This document shows, in pieces, positions 19,101-27,522 of a stretch of DNA of 64,000 nucleotides. The notes beneath the pieces are model-generated. The model was not told where the DNA came from and did no database searches. It saw nothing but the letters and a program-made list of their open reading frames with translations. The stretch spans positions 1 through 64,000 of the forward strand of contig DHAE01000018.1 in NCBI GenBank assembly GCA_002397315.1, read 5' to 3'. The DNA comes from Comamonadaceae bacterium UBA4962. GTDB taxonomy: Bacteria > Pseudomonadota > Gammaproteobacteria > Burkholderiales > Burkholderiaceae_C. The translations under genes were made by a program, and so were the position numbers. How positions within the stretch are numbered: the first letter of the stretch is position 1; the number at the start of each line of letters is the position of its first letter.

Positions 19101-19487
19101 CTGCCCACCCTGCCGCTGAACGCCAACGGCAAGGTGGACCGCAAGGCACTGCCCGCGCTGCAACCCGATGCTGTGGCCACCTACGCCGCCCCGCAGGGTG
19201 CGGTGGAGGAAAGCCTGGCGCGCATGTGGTGCGAACTGCTGGCGCTGCCGCGCGCGGGCCGCACGGACCACTTCTTCGCGCTGGGCGGGCACTCCCTGAT
19301 GGCGATGCAGCTCGTGGCGCGCGTGCGTGCGGGCCTGCAGGCCGAGATTTCGGTGCGGGACGTCTTCCTGCACCCCGTGCTGGCGGACCTGGCGCGGTGC
19401 GTGGACACCGCGCGACCGCAGCGCCCCGTGGCCGACGCGCTCTCGCGCCTCGATGCTTTCCTCGACGATATGGAGATGGCCGGATGA
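16116..19487 (+). CDS. NRPS 2: C-A(Ser)-PCP
   Basis: A 1123-residue single-module NRPS. The condensation domain has HHIASDA at about 180 and must accept the polyketide intermediate. The A domain has YTSGSTGRPKG at 671 and a code I read as DVWHVSLIDK, matching serine codes (EntF is DVWHFSLVDK). The PCP serine is 1060 in GGHSL. Between core motifs A2 and A3 a run of five in-frame GAGGGC hexamers (18039-18068) encodes a Glu-Gly repeat in a surface loop. The stop overlaps the start of NRPS 3 (ATGA), so the synthase genes are translationally coupled. Confidence 0.95.
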   Translation: MSDSPHLSERRARLSPEQQALLRQRLRGQPSASDSLPRSGVAEGAQAPMSWAQQGQWFLWRMEPGNTAYHVGGALDFDGPLDAAALHAALQALVRRHAGLRTVFGEGDDGTPWQRVEPARDIPLPCTDLSALAPAEREARLEALARDVCATPFDLRRGPLLRCALARQGPQWHRLLFMVHHIASDAWTVERILDEWARGYADALQGRAPLDSPPALRYVDFAVWQRQWLQGPEAARHRDYWRRQLAEDAPVLRIGRGTAVAASAHEAPARESLAAQHLLDVPAPLAQALRQRARTHGTTLFCVLLAAFHAVLFRHAGHAVQRVGVPVAGRNRPETADVAGVFINTVVMQARIAPQMPLSALLAQVHATALEAREHEDLPFEHVAQVLRPERGAEGNGLFQCMFNHLGEGGRPLQGWPGLAVRRVDPGLRAAPFGLTLETMEDAGGALRAAFRYDAARFSAQAMADIAGHYGRMLDALAHHPEQPVGEVAMLADAERERLRAWSVNGDPAVPDLPVHRMFERQAAQTPDAPALVCGDRAWTYAQLDARTNRLAARLRAHGVGPETLVGVALARGTDMVESLLAVLKAGGAYVPLDPELPADRIAYLLGDSAPALVLTDAAHRACLPGAMAQPVVLLPLEEVPEGEGEGEGEGAAAALAPVALHREHLAYVIYTSGSTGRPKGAANRHGALSNRIAWMQRAYGLGPGDTVLQKTPFGFDVSVWEFFWPLAVGARLAVAPPGAHREPAQLQALIRRHAVTTLHFVPSMLQALLAQLDVAACASLRRIVCSGEALPAEARRQVLERLPCVALHNLYGPTEAAIDVTHWTCHAEERGPVPIGRPIAGLRTHVLDAALQPVPAGAAGELFLGGIGLARGYAGRPGLTAERFVADPFDTGARLYRTGDLVRWREDGALEYLGRLDHQVKIRGQRIELGEIEARLLACPGVREAVAVALPTPAGMALAAYCSPHAGADLDGDALRARLASELPEAMVPTRIAVLPTLPLNANGKVDRKALPALQPDAVATYAAPQGAVEESLARMWCELLALPRAGRTDHFFALGGHSLMAMQLVARVRAGLQAEISVRDVFLHPVLADLARCVDTARPQRPVADALSRLDAFLDDMEMAG
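18039..18068 (+). repeat. Five tandem GAGGGC hexamers inside NRPS 2
   Basis: Five perfect in-frame copies of GAGGGC encode (Glu-Gly)5 in the A domain upstream of the ATP-binding loop. Copy changes would lengthen or shorten the loop by two residues without breaking the frame. Confidence 0.9.
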
Positions 19488-21865
19488 GCGACATGGATGC
19501 AGTTTCCCCGCAGGCCCGGATGGCCCGGCGCTTCCTGCGGCTGACCGATGCGCAGCGCCGCGCCGCTTACGCGAAGATGCAGGCCGAGGGCCTGACCATG
19601 GACCAGTTCCCGATCCTGCCGCGCGAGGGGGCGGGCGGCGAGGGCGATGCCGGCCAGGCCCCGCTGTCGTACGCGCAGATGCGCCAGTGGTTCCTGTGTC
19701 AGATGGAGCCGCAGGGCTCGGCCTACCACATCACCGGTGCATTCGTGCTGCGGGGCGACCTCGACGTGCCCGCGCTGGAGGCCGCGTGGCGCGACGTGAT
19801 CGGCCTGCATCCGGCACTGCGCACTTTGTTCCGCGCCGACGCCGAAGGGCATCCGCGTCAACAGGTAATGCCATCCGTGGCGTTCGCGGTGCACCGCATC
19901 GACCTCGCGGACCTGCCCGAACCCGAGCGCCACGCCCGCGCCGAAGCCGCCGCCCGCACCTGCTGCGAGACGCCCTTCGATCTCGGCGAAGGCCCGCTGC
20001 TGCGGGTGGCGCTGCTGCGCATGGGCGCGGCGGAGCACCGGCTGGTGGTCGCCATGCACCACATCGTGTCCGACGGATGGTCGCTGCGCGTGCTGGTCGA
20101 ATCCTTCGCCGAGCGCTACCGCGCACGCCGTGCGGGCGAGGGCGAGGGCGGAGCAGAGCGCGGCGCGGAGGTCGCCCCCGCGCAGCCCGCGGGCACGGTG
20201 CAATACACCGACTACGCCCTCTGGCAGCGCCACTGGATGGAGGCCGGCGAAAAGGACCGCCAGCTCGCGGTCTGGCGCGCCCGGCTGGGGGGCGAGCAGC
20301 CCGTGCTGCAGCTTCCCGCGGAGCACCCGCGACGCGCCGATGGCCGCTACCGCGCGGCCGTGCATGCGTGGAGTCTTCCTGCGGAGCGCGTGCGGGCACT
20401 GCGCACCGCTGCGCAGGCGCGCGGCCTCACTCCGTTCATGGCGCTGCTCGCGGCCTTCCAGGCGGCCCTCTACCGCTGGAGCGGGCAGCAGGACGTGCGC
20501 GTGGGCGTACCGATCGCCAACCGCGGGCGCATCGAAACCGAAGGCCTCGTGGGCCTGTTCGTGAACACCCAGGTGCTGCGCCTGCAGCTCGATGGCCGCA
20601 TGCCGCTGTCCGCTGCGATAGACGCCGTGCGCGACGCGGCCCTGGAGGCGCAGGCCCACCAGGATCTGCCGTTCGACCAGCTCGTCGAAGCCCTGCAGCC
20701 CGGCCGCAGCCTGGCGGCGCCGCCGCTCTTCCAGGTGATGTTCAACTACCAGCAGCACGACCACCGTGCGCTCGATCGCCTGCCGGGGCTGGCGCTGGAG
20801 CGCTGGGACATCCCGGGCCAGACGGCGCAGTTCGAGCTGATCCTCGGTGCGGTGGAAGACGGGCAGGGCGGCCTGCGGCTGGAGTTCCACTATGCGCGCG
20901 AGCTGTTCGGTGCCGGCACGGTGCGCCGCATGGCGGGCCACTACGAGGCCCTGCTCGCGGCCGTGCAGCAGGTGCTGGAAGACACGGCGGACCCGTGCGT
21001 GGGCGACGTGGCCCTGCTGGCCGACGGCGAGGCGCGCGAGCTGCGCGCATGGGGCGAATGCCCGCGCAGCGAACCCCATGCCGAGCCCGTGCACCGCCGG
21101 TTCGAACGCATGACACTGCAGCAACCCGATGCGGTGGCCGTGGACGCGGGCGATGTGGCCTGGAGCTACCGCGCGCTGGACCGCCGTGCCAACCACCTCG
21201 CGCACCGCCTTGCCGCCCTGGGCGCGGGACCGGAGCGCCGCATCGGCATCGCCCTGCCGCGCTCGCCTGAACTGGTGGCCGGCCTTTTGGCCATCCTCAA
21301 GACCGGCGCGGCCTTCGTGCCGATGGACCCGGCCTATCCGGCCGACCGCCTGGCCCACATCGCGCGCGACAGCGGCATGGCGCTGCTGCTCACCGAACGT
21401 GCCCTGGCCGGGCGCATCGCGGTGCCGCCGGGGGTGCCCTGCATCGCCTGCGACGACGAGCCCGGTGCCTGCGATGCCGGTCCCTCGGCGCCGGTCGGCC
21501 CGCGCCAACTGGCCTACGTGATCTACACCTCCGGCTCCACCGGCCTGCCCAAGGGCGTGCTCGTGGAGCACGGGCCGTTCGCGGCGCACTGCGTGGACAC
21601 GGCCGCCTGCTACGAGATGGGGCCGGGCACGCGCGAGCTGCACTTCCTCTCGTTCGCCTTCGACGGCGCGCACGAGCGGCTCTTCACCGCGCTCGGCTGC
21701 GGCGCCGCCGTCGTGCTGCGGGACGATGCGCTCTGGACGGCCGAAGACACCCTGCAGGCCCTGCGCACCCGCGGCATCACGCATGCCGGCTTCCCGCCCG
21801 CCTATCTGGCGCAGGTGGCCGACTGGGCCGCACGCGAGGGTGGCGTGGCGCCGGCATGGAGCTGA
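19484..21865 (+). CDS. NRPS 3, 5' part: C and N-terminal part of an A domain, frame ends inside A
   Basis: A 793-residue product. A condensation domain (HHIVSDG at 192) is followed by the start of an A domain with YTSGSTGLPKG at 681 and FDGAHER at about 726. The frame then runs into TGA at 21863-21865, in the middle of the A domain between core motifs A4 and A5. The rest of the domain continues without loss in the next frame, from ATG 21856. Joining the halves needs one extra base near 21855 (or a -1 shift). The joined A domain reads DGEGSGGVTK, which resembles hydroxyornithine codes as I remember them. The tract GCGCCGGCATGG is not a homopolymer. It could be a true mutation, a sequencing error or a real two-gene split. 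If it is a mutation, the synthase is likely inactive. Confidence 0.85.
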   Translation: MSDMDAVSPQARMARRFLRLTDAQRRAAYAKMQAEGLTMDQFPILPREGAGGEGDAGQAPLSYAQMRQWFLCQMEPQGSAYHITGAFVLRGDLDVPALEAAWRDVIGLHPALRTLFRADAEGHPRQQVMPSVAFAVHRIDLADLPEPERHARAEAAARTCCETPFDLGEGPLLRVALLRMGAAEHRLVVAMHHIVSDGWSLRVLVESFAERYRARRAGEGEGGAERGAEVAPAQPAGTVQYTDYALWQRHWMEAGEKDRQLAVWRARLGGEQPVLQLPAEHPRRADGRYRAAVHAWSLPAERVRALRTAAQARGLTPFMALLAAFQAALYRWSGQQDVRVGVPIANRGRIETEGLVGLFVNTQVLRLQLDGRMPLSAAIDAVRDAALEAQAHQDLPFDQLVEALQPGRSLAAPPLFQVMFNYQQHDHRALDRLPGLALERWDIPGQTAQFELILGAVEDGQGGLRLEFHYARELFGAGTVRRMAGHYEALLAAVQQVLEDTADPCVGDVALLADGEARELRAWGECPRSEPHAEPVHRRFERMTLQQPDAVAVDAGDVAWSYRALDRRANHLAHRLAALGAGPERRIGIALPRSPELVAGLLAILKTGAAFVPMDPAYPADRLAHIARDSGMALLLTERALAGRIAVPPGVPCIACDDEPGACDAGPSAPVGPRQLAYVIYTSGSTGLPKGVLVEHGPFAAHCVDTAACYEMGPGTRELHFLSFAFDGAHERLFTALGCGAAVVLRDDALWTAEDTLQALRTRGITHAGFPPAYLAQVADWAAREGGVAPAWS

Positions 21866-24800
21866 TCTCCTTCGGCGGCGAGGCGATGCCGCGCGGCGGC
21901 TTCGACGCCGTGCGCCGGCACCTGCGGCCGCGCCTGCTCATCAACGGCTACGGGCCCACCGAAGCGGTCGTCACGCCGATGCTCTGGAAGGTGGACGCGC
22001 TGGCGTCCTTCACCGAGGCCTATGCGCCCATCGGCCAGCCGATGCCGGGCCGCACGGCCTACGTGCTGGATGCCGACCTGCAGCCCGTGCCGCGCCACGT
22101 GCCCGGCGAGCTGTACCTGGGCGGGACGTGCCTGGCGCGCGGCTACGGCGGCCGGCCGGGGCTCACGGCGGAGCGCTTCGTGGCCGATCCGTTCGGGGCC
22201 GGCGGGGGCCGCCTCTACCGCACGGGCGACCGGGTGCGCTGGCGCGAGGACGGCCAGCTCGAATACCTGGGCCGCACGGACCACCAGGTGAAGGTGCGGG
22301 GCTTCCGCATCGAGCCCGGCGAGATCGAGGCCGCGCTGCGGGCCGCGCCCGGCGTGGGCGAAGCCGTGGTGGTGGCCCGCGAAACCGCGCAGGGCACGCG
22401 GCTCGCCGCCTATGTGGCCCCGGGCGCGGGCTCGTTGCCCGGTGCCGCGCCGGACGAGGCCGCGCTGCGCGCGCACCTGGAGCGCAGCCTGCCGGATTAC
22501 ATGGTGCCCTCGGCCATCGTCGTGCTGGAGCGCCTGCCCACGGGCCCGGGCGGCAAGGTGGACCGCAAGGCGCTGCCCGAGCCGGCCGAGGCCGTGCCTG
22601 CGCAGGCGGGCGGGGCGCCGCGCGGCGAGGCCGAGGAGGCGATCGGCCGCGTCTGGTGCGAAGTGCTGGGCCGTACCGGCGTGGGCCGCGACGACAACTT
22701 CTTCGAACTGGGCGGCGATTCGATCCTGAGCCTGCAGATCGTGGCCCGGCTGCGGCTGGCCGGCTGGCGCGCCACGCCGCGCCAGCTGTTCGAGCGGCAG
22801 ACCATCGCCCGGCTCGCGGCCGTCGTGGAGCGGCTGCCCTCCAGCGGCGAGGCGCGCCCTGCGGGCCCGGCGCAGGGCGAAGTACCGTTGCTGCCGTTCC
22901 AGCGCGATTTCTTCGCCATGCCGATGCCGGCCCGCCACCACTGGAACCAGGCCGTGCTGCTGCGCAGCCCCGGGCCTTTGCAGGCACACGCCCTGCGCGG
23001 TGCGCTGCGCGCCGTGGTGGAGCGGCATGATGCGTTGCGCCTGCGCTTCATGCGGCAGACAGGCGCCGAGGGCACTGAGGGCACTGAGGGCGCTGCAGGC
23101 GCTGCGGGCGAGGTGTGGACGCAGCGCTTTGCGGACGCTGCCGCGGCCTCGCCCGAATGGGACGACGTGCTGTGGGTGCGCGCCGCCGACGGCCCCGCAC
23201 AGCTCAGTGCGCTGTGCGAGCAGGCGCAATGCAGCCTCGACCTGGAGCACGGCCCGCTGCTGCGTGCCGTGGCCGTCGCCTTGCCGGGCGGGGATGCACG
23301 GCTGCTGCTCGTCATCCACCACCTCGTCGTGGACGGGGTGTCGTGGCGCATCCTGCTGGACGATCTGCAGCAGGCCTATGCCCGGTGCCTCGCGGGCACC
23401 CCGGCCGCGCTGCCGCCGGCCTCCAGCGGCATCGCCGCATGGGCGGCCGTGCTGCAGCGCTATGGGCAGGACCATGCCGACGAACTCGCGCACTGGGCCG
23501 CGCTGGCCGGTTGCCCTTCGCAACTCCCCTGCGCACGCCCCGAAGGCCCGCGCACGGTGGCCCACCAGCAGACCGTGTCCTTCCGGCTGGACCGTGCCGC
23601 CACCGAGGCTTTCCTCGCCCAGGCGCCCGCCGCCTACCGCACCCAGGCCAACGATCTGCTGCTCACGGCCCTGGCGCGCGCGCTGTGCCGCTGGAGCGGC
23701 CAGGAGCGCATGCTGGTGGACATCGAAGGCCATGGCCGCGAAGACCTCGATCCCGCGGTGGACCTGTCGCGCACCGTGGGCTGGTTCACCTCGCTCTATC
23801 CGGTGGCGCTGGATGCGCGCGGTCCGCTGGGCGACGCCGTGCGCCGCGTGAAGGAAGCCCTGCGGGCCGTGCCGCGACGCGGCGTGGGCCACGGCGCGCT
23901 GCGCCACTTCGGCACGCCGGCCCAGCGCGAAGCCCTGCAGGCCTTGCCGCGCGCGCAGGTGGTGTTCAACTACCTCGGCCAGTTCGACGGCCGCCCGCAG
24001 GACGGTGCCGCGGGCGGCTGGTCGCTCGCGCCCGAACCCTCCGGCCCCGGCGTGGATGCCGGCGCCCCGCTGCTGCACGAGTTCACCGTCAACGGCCGCG
24101 TGCTCGCGGGCGAGCTGTCGGTAGACGTGCTCTTCAGCGGCGCGCGCCACGATGCCGCCACCGTGCGCGGCTGGATGGCCGAATGCGAGCACGAGCTGTG
24201 CGCGCTGATCGATCACTGCGCGCAGGCGCCGCAGGGCGCCACGCCCTCGGACTTCCCGCTGGCCGGGCTGGACCAGACCGGACTGGACGCGCTCGCGCTG
24301 GACTGGGCGCGGGTGGACGACCTGTACCCGCTGTCGCCGCTGCAGGCGGGCCTGGCCTTCCAGTGCCTGCTCGATCCGGCATCGCCCGCCTACACCAACC
24401 AGCTGCGGCTGGATTTCGAGGACCTGGACGCACCACGGCTGCGCGCGGCCTGGGCCGCGGTGTTCGACCGGCACGACGTGCTGCGCAGCGGCGTGCTCGC
24501 GCAGGGAGGCCAGCCGCTGCAGTGGGTGGAGCGTGCACCCGCGCTGCCGTGGCACGAAGAGGACGCACGCGGTGCCGTCGAGGGCCTGCAGGCGCGGCTG
24601 GACGCCCGGGCTGCCGGGGAACTCGCGCGCGGCTTCGATCTGGCGGCACCGCCCCTCGCGCGCTTCGTGCTGCTGCGCACCGGGCCGCGCCACCACCATT
24701 TCATCTGGACGCTGCACCATGTGCTGCTGGACGGCTGGAGCACGTCGCGCGTGCTGGCCGAGGTGCTGGCCCACTACGGCGGCGCGGCCCGGCCCGTGCC

Positions 24801-27522
24801 GCCGCAGCGCTACGCGGCCTACATCGGCTGGCTGCAGTCGCGCGATGCCACGGCCGACGAGGCCTGGTGGCGTGCCGCGCTGCAGGGCGTGGAGGAGCCG
24901 ACGCGCCTCGCCGAAGCCCTGCGCCTGTCCCTTGCGGCCACGGGCGCGGACAGATCGGCCGGGCCCGGCTGCGCACTGCGCAGCTTCGATGCCGCGGCCA
25001 CGCGGCGGCTGCAGGACTTCTGCCAGCGCGAACGCGTCACGCTCAACACGCTGGTGCAGGCGGCCTGGGCACTGCTGCTGCAGCGGCATACGGGGCAGGG
25101 CACCGTGGTCTTCGGGACCACCGTATCCGGCCGGCCCGCCGAGTTGCCCGACGCGGAGCGCATGGTCGGCCTGTTCATCAACACCCTGCCGATGGCCTGC
25201 ACGCCCGTGCCGGGCCAGCCGGTGGGCGACTGGCTGCGGGCCCTGCAGGCGCAGGCCCTGGGGCTGCGCGAGCACGAGCACACGCCGCTCTACGACGTGC
25301 AGCGCTGGGCCGGCGCGGAGGGCAGCACGGGTCTGTTCGACACGCTGCTGGTCTTCGAGAACTACCCCGTGGACGAGGCCCTGGGCCGGGAACTGCCCGG
25401 CGGCCTGCGGGCCCGCGTGGCCGCGCAGCGGGAGGAAACGCATTACCCCGTCACCGTGATGGCCCTGCTGGAGCCCGTGCTGAACCTGCAGTTGCGGCAC
25501 GACCCGTCGCGGCTCTCGCACGACGCCGGCGAGGCGCTGGCCGACCGGCTCGCGCACTTGCTGGAGGCACTGGCGCAGGACGCCGCCGCACCCGTGGGCA
25601 GCGTGCGCATGCTCGGCAGCACGGAGCGTGCCGCGCTGCAGGCGTGGGCCGTCGATGGCGAGCGGCTGGACGCATCGGAGCCGGTGCACCGCCAGTTCGA
25701 AGCGACCGCGCGCCGCCACCCGGACGCGCCCGCGCTGGTCTATGGCGACATCTGCCTCAGCTACGCCGAACTCGATCGCCGCGCGGACCGGCTCGCCTGC
25801 CGGCTGCGCGCGCACGGCGTGGGGCCGGAGGCGCTGGTGGGCGTCGCGCTGCACCGCGGCGTGGAGATGGTGGTGGCGCTGCTCGGCGCTATGAAGGCCG
25901 GCGCGGCCTACGTCCCGCTGGACCCGGAGCTGCCGCGGGAGCGCATCGCCTTCATGGTGCAGGATTGCGCACCGGTGCTGGCCCTGGCCGGCGCCGACAC
26001 CATGCCGCTGCTGCCCGCGGATCTGCCGGTGCTGCAACTGCCGCTCGATGACGCAGCGCACGAAGCGGAAGAGGCCGAACAGGGCCCCGGCGAACGCCAT
26101 GCTGGGTGGCGCCCGGAACTGCATCCGGAAAGCCTCGCCTACGTGATCTACACCTCCGGCTCCACCGGCCGCCCCAAGGGCGCGGCCAACCGCCACGGCG
26201 CACTCGCCAACCGCATCGCCTGGATGCAGCAGGCCTACCGCATCGGCCCGGGCGACACGGTGCTGCAGAAGACGCCGTTCGGCTTCGACGTGTCGGTGTG
26301 GGAATTCTTCTGGCCGCTGGCCGTGGGCGCGCGCCTGGCGATGGCCCCGCCAGGCGCGCACCGCGAACCGCGGCAACTGCAGGCGCTGATCCAGCGGCAC
26401 GCGGTGACCACGATCCACTTCGTGCCCTCGATGCTGCAGGCCTTCCTCGCCCATGCGGACCTGGGCGCCTGCACGGGCCTGCGGCACATCGTCTGCTCCG
26501 GCGAGGCGCTGCCCGAGCCGCCCGTGCGGCAGGTGTTCGAGCGGCTTGGCCCGGTGGGCCTGCACAACCTCTATGGGCCGACCGAGGCGGCGATCGACGT
26601 CACCCACTGGACGTGCGCGCCGCACGACACCGGCCCGGTGCCCATCGGGCGGCCGATCGCGGGCCTGCACACGCATGTGCTGGATGCGGCCATGGAGCCC
26701 GTGCCCGCAGGCGTGGCCGGCGAGCTGTACCTGGGCGGCGCGGGGCTGGCCCGCGGCTATGCCGGCCGGCCCGGGCTGACGGCCGAGCGCTTCGTTGCCG
26801 ATCCGTTCGGGGGCGGCGGCCGCCTCTACCGCACGGGCGACCTGGTGCGCTGGCGCGAGGACGGCGCGCTGGAATACCTGGGCCGTCTGGACCACCAGGT
26901 GAAGATCCGCGGCCTGCGCATCGAACTCGGCGAGATCGAGGCCGCGCTGCTGGAGCAGCCGGGCGTGCGCGAGGCCGTGGTGGTGGCCGCGCCCGCGGTG
27001 CCGGGCGGCGCGCCGTCGCTGGCGGCCTGGTGCAGTGCGCATCCGGGCGCGGCGCTGGAGCCGGAAGCGCTGCGCGCCGCGCTGGCGCGCCGCCTGCCGG
27101 AGCACATGGTGCCCGCGCGCATCGCCGTGCTGGAGGCGCTACCGCTCAACGCCAACGGCAAGGTGGACCGCAAGGCGCTGCCCGCGCTGCAGGTCCCGCA
27201 GGCGCTGCACCACGAGCCGCCGCAGGGCGAGACCGAGGCCGCGCTGGCCCGCATCTGGGCCGCGGTGCTGCAGCAGGAGGCTTCGCGCTTCGGCCGGCAG
27301 GACCACTTCTTCCAGTGCGGCGGCGATTCCCTCGCGCTGCTCTCGGTGCAGGCGCAGGTGCACCGCCAATGGGGCCTGCAACTGCCGCTGCGGGCGCTTT
27401 TCGAGAACCCCGCGCTCGCCGCGATGGCGGCCCGGGTGGACGCGGAGCGCCAGCCAGCCGCCGAAGGCGAGGTGGCCGACGTGCTGCGCATGGCCGCGCT
27501 GCTGGACGCACTGGAGGCATGA
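21856..27522 (+). CDS. NRPS 3, 3' part: rest of A, PCP-E-C-A(Ser)-PCP
   Basis: An 1888-residue open frame beginning MELISFGGEAMP, which is mid-A-domain. It has core A5 (NGYGPTE), a PCP with Ser289 in GGDSI, an epimerization domain (HHLVVDGVSW at 488), a D-to-L condensation domain (LHHVLLDG, about 953), an A domain (YTSGSTGRPKG at 1432, code DVWHVSLIDK, serine) and a PCP (Ser1825 in GGDSL). The PCP-E pair implies that the residue from the split A domain is incorporated as the D form. ATG 21856 overlaps the upstream stop by 10 nt and has only a weak AGGGTGG 13 nt away, so re-initiation is possible but not convincing. The stop overlaps the NRPS 4 start (ATGA). Confidence 0.85.
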   Translation: MELISFGGEAMPRGGFDAVRRHLRPRLLINGYGPTEAVVTPMLWKVDALASFTEAYAPIGQPMPGRTAYVLDADLQPVPRHVPGELYLGGTCLARGYGGRPGLTAERFVADPFGAGGGRLYRTGDRVRWREDGQLEYLGRTDHQVKVRGFRIEPGEIEAALRAAPGVGEAVVVARETAQGTRLAAYVAPGAGSLPGAAPDEAALRAHLERSLPDYMVPSAIVVLERLPTGPGGKVDRKALPEPAEAVPAQAGGAPRGEAEEAIGRVWCEVLGRTGVGRDDNFFELGGDSILSLQIVARLRLAGWRATPRQLFERQTIARLAAVVERLPSSGEARPAGPAQGEVPLLPFQRDFFAMPMPARHHWNQAVLLRSPGPLQAHALRGALRAVVERHDALRLRFMRQTGAEGTEGTEGAAGAAGEVWTQRFADAAAASPEWDDVLWVRAADGPAQLSALCEQAQCSLDLEHGPLLRAVAVALPGGDARLLLVIHHLVVDGVSWRILLDDLQQAYARCLAGTPAALPPASSGIAAWAAVLQRYGQDHADELAHWAALAGCPSQLPCARPEGPRTVAHQQTVSFRLDRAATEAFLAQAPAAYRTQANDLLLTALARALCRWSGQERMLVDIEGHGREDLDPAVDLSRTVGWFTSLYPVALDARGPLGDAVRRVKEALRAVPRRGVGHGALRHFGTPAQREALQALPRAQVVFNYLGQFDGRPQDGAAGGWSLAPEPSGPGVDAGAPLLHEFTVNGRVLAGELSVDVLFSGARHDAATVRGWMAECEHELCALIDHCAQAPQGATPSDFPLAGLDQTGLDALALDWARVDDLYPLSPLQAGLAFQCLLDPASPAYTNQLRLDFEDLDAPRLRAAWAAVFDRHDVLRSGVLAQGGQPLQWVERAPALPWHEEDARGAVEGLQARLDARAAGELARGFDLAAPPLARFVLLRTGPRHHHFIWTLHHVLLDGWSTSRVLAEVLAHYGGAARPVPPQRYAAYIGWLQSRDATADEAWWRAALQGVEEPTRLAEALRLSLAATGADRSAGPGCALRSFDAAATRRLQDFCQRERVTLNTLVQAAWALLLQRHTGQGTVVFGTTVSGRPAELPDAERMVGLFINTLPMACTPVPGQPVGDWLRALQAQALGLREHEHTPLYDVQRWAGAEGSTGLFDTLLVFENYPVDEALGRELPGGLRARVAAQREETHYPVTVMALLEPVLNLQLRHDPSRLSHDAGEALADRLAHLLEALAQDAAAPVGSVRMLGSTERAALQAWAVDGERLDASEPVHRQFEATARRHPDAPALVYGDICLSYAELDRRADRLACRLRAHGVGPEALVGVALHRGVEMVVALLGAMKAGAAYVPLDPELPRERIAFMVQDCAPVLALAGADTMPLLPADLPVLQLPLDDAAHEAEEAEQGPGERHAGWRPELHPESLAYVIYTSGSTGRPKGAANRHGALANRIAWMQQAYRIGPGDTVLQKTPFGFDVSVWEFFWPLAVGARLAMAPPGAHREPRQLQALIQRHAVTTIHFVPSMLQAFLAHADLGACTGLRHIVCSGEALPEPPVRQVFERLGPVGLHNLYGPTEAAIDVTHWTCAPHDTGPVPIGRPIAGLHTHVLDAAMEPVPAGVAGELYLGGAGLARGYAGRPGLTAERFVADPFGGGGRLYRTGDLVRWREDGALEYLGRLDHQVKIRGLRIELGEIEAALLEQPGVREAVVVAAPAVPGGAPSLAAWCSAHPGAALEPEALRAALARRLPEHMVPARIAVLEALPLNANGKVDRKALPALQVPQALHHEPPQGETEAALARIWAAVLQQEASRFGRQDHFFQCGGDSLALLSVQAQVHRQWGLQLPLRALFENPALAAMAARVDAERQPAAEGEVADVLRMAALLDALEA

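Noticed and set aside
21840..21870. Programmed -1 frameshift in NRPS 3
   Set aside because: No X-XXY-YYZ slippery heptamer and no obvious downstream pseudoknot; mutation, sequencing error or re-initiation are better explanations.
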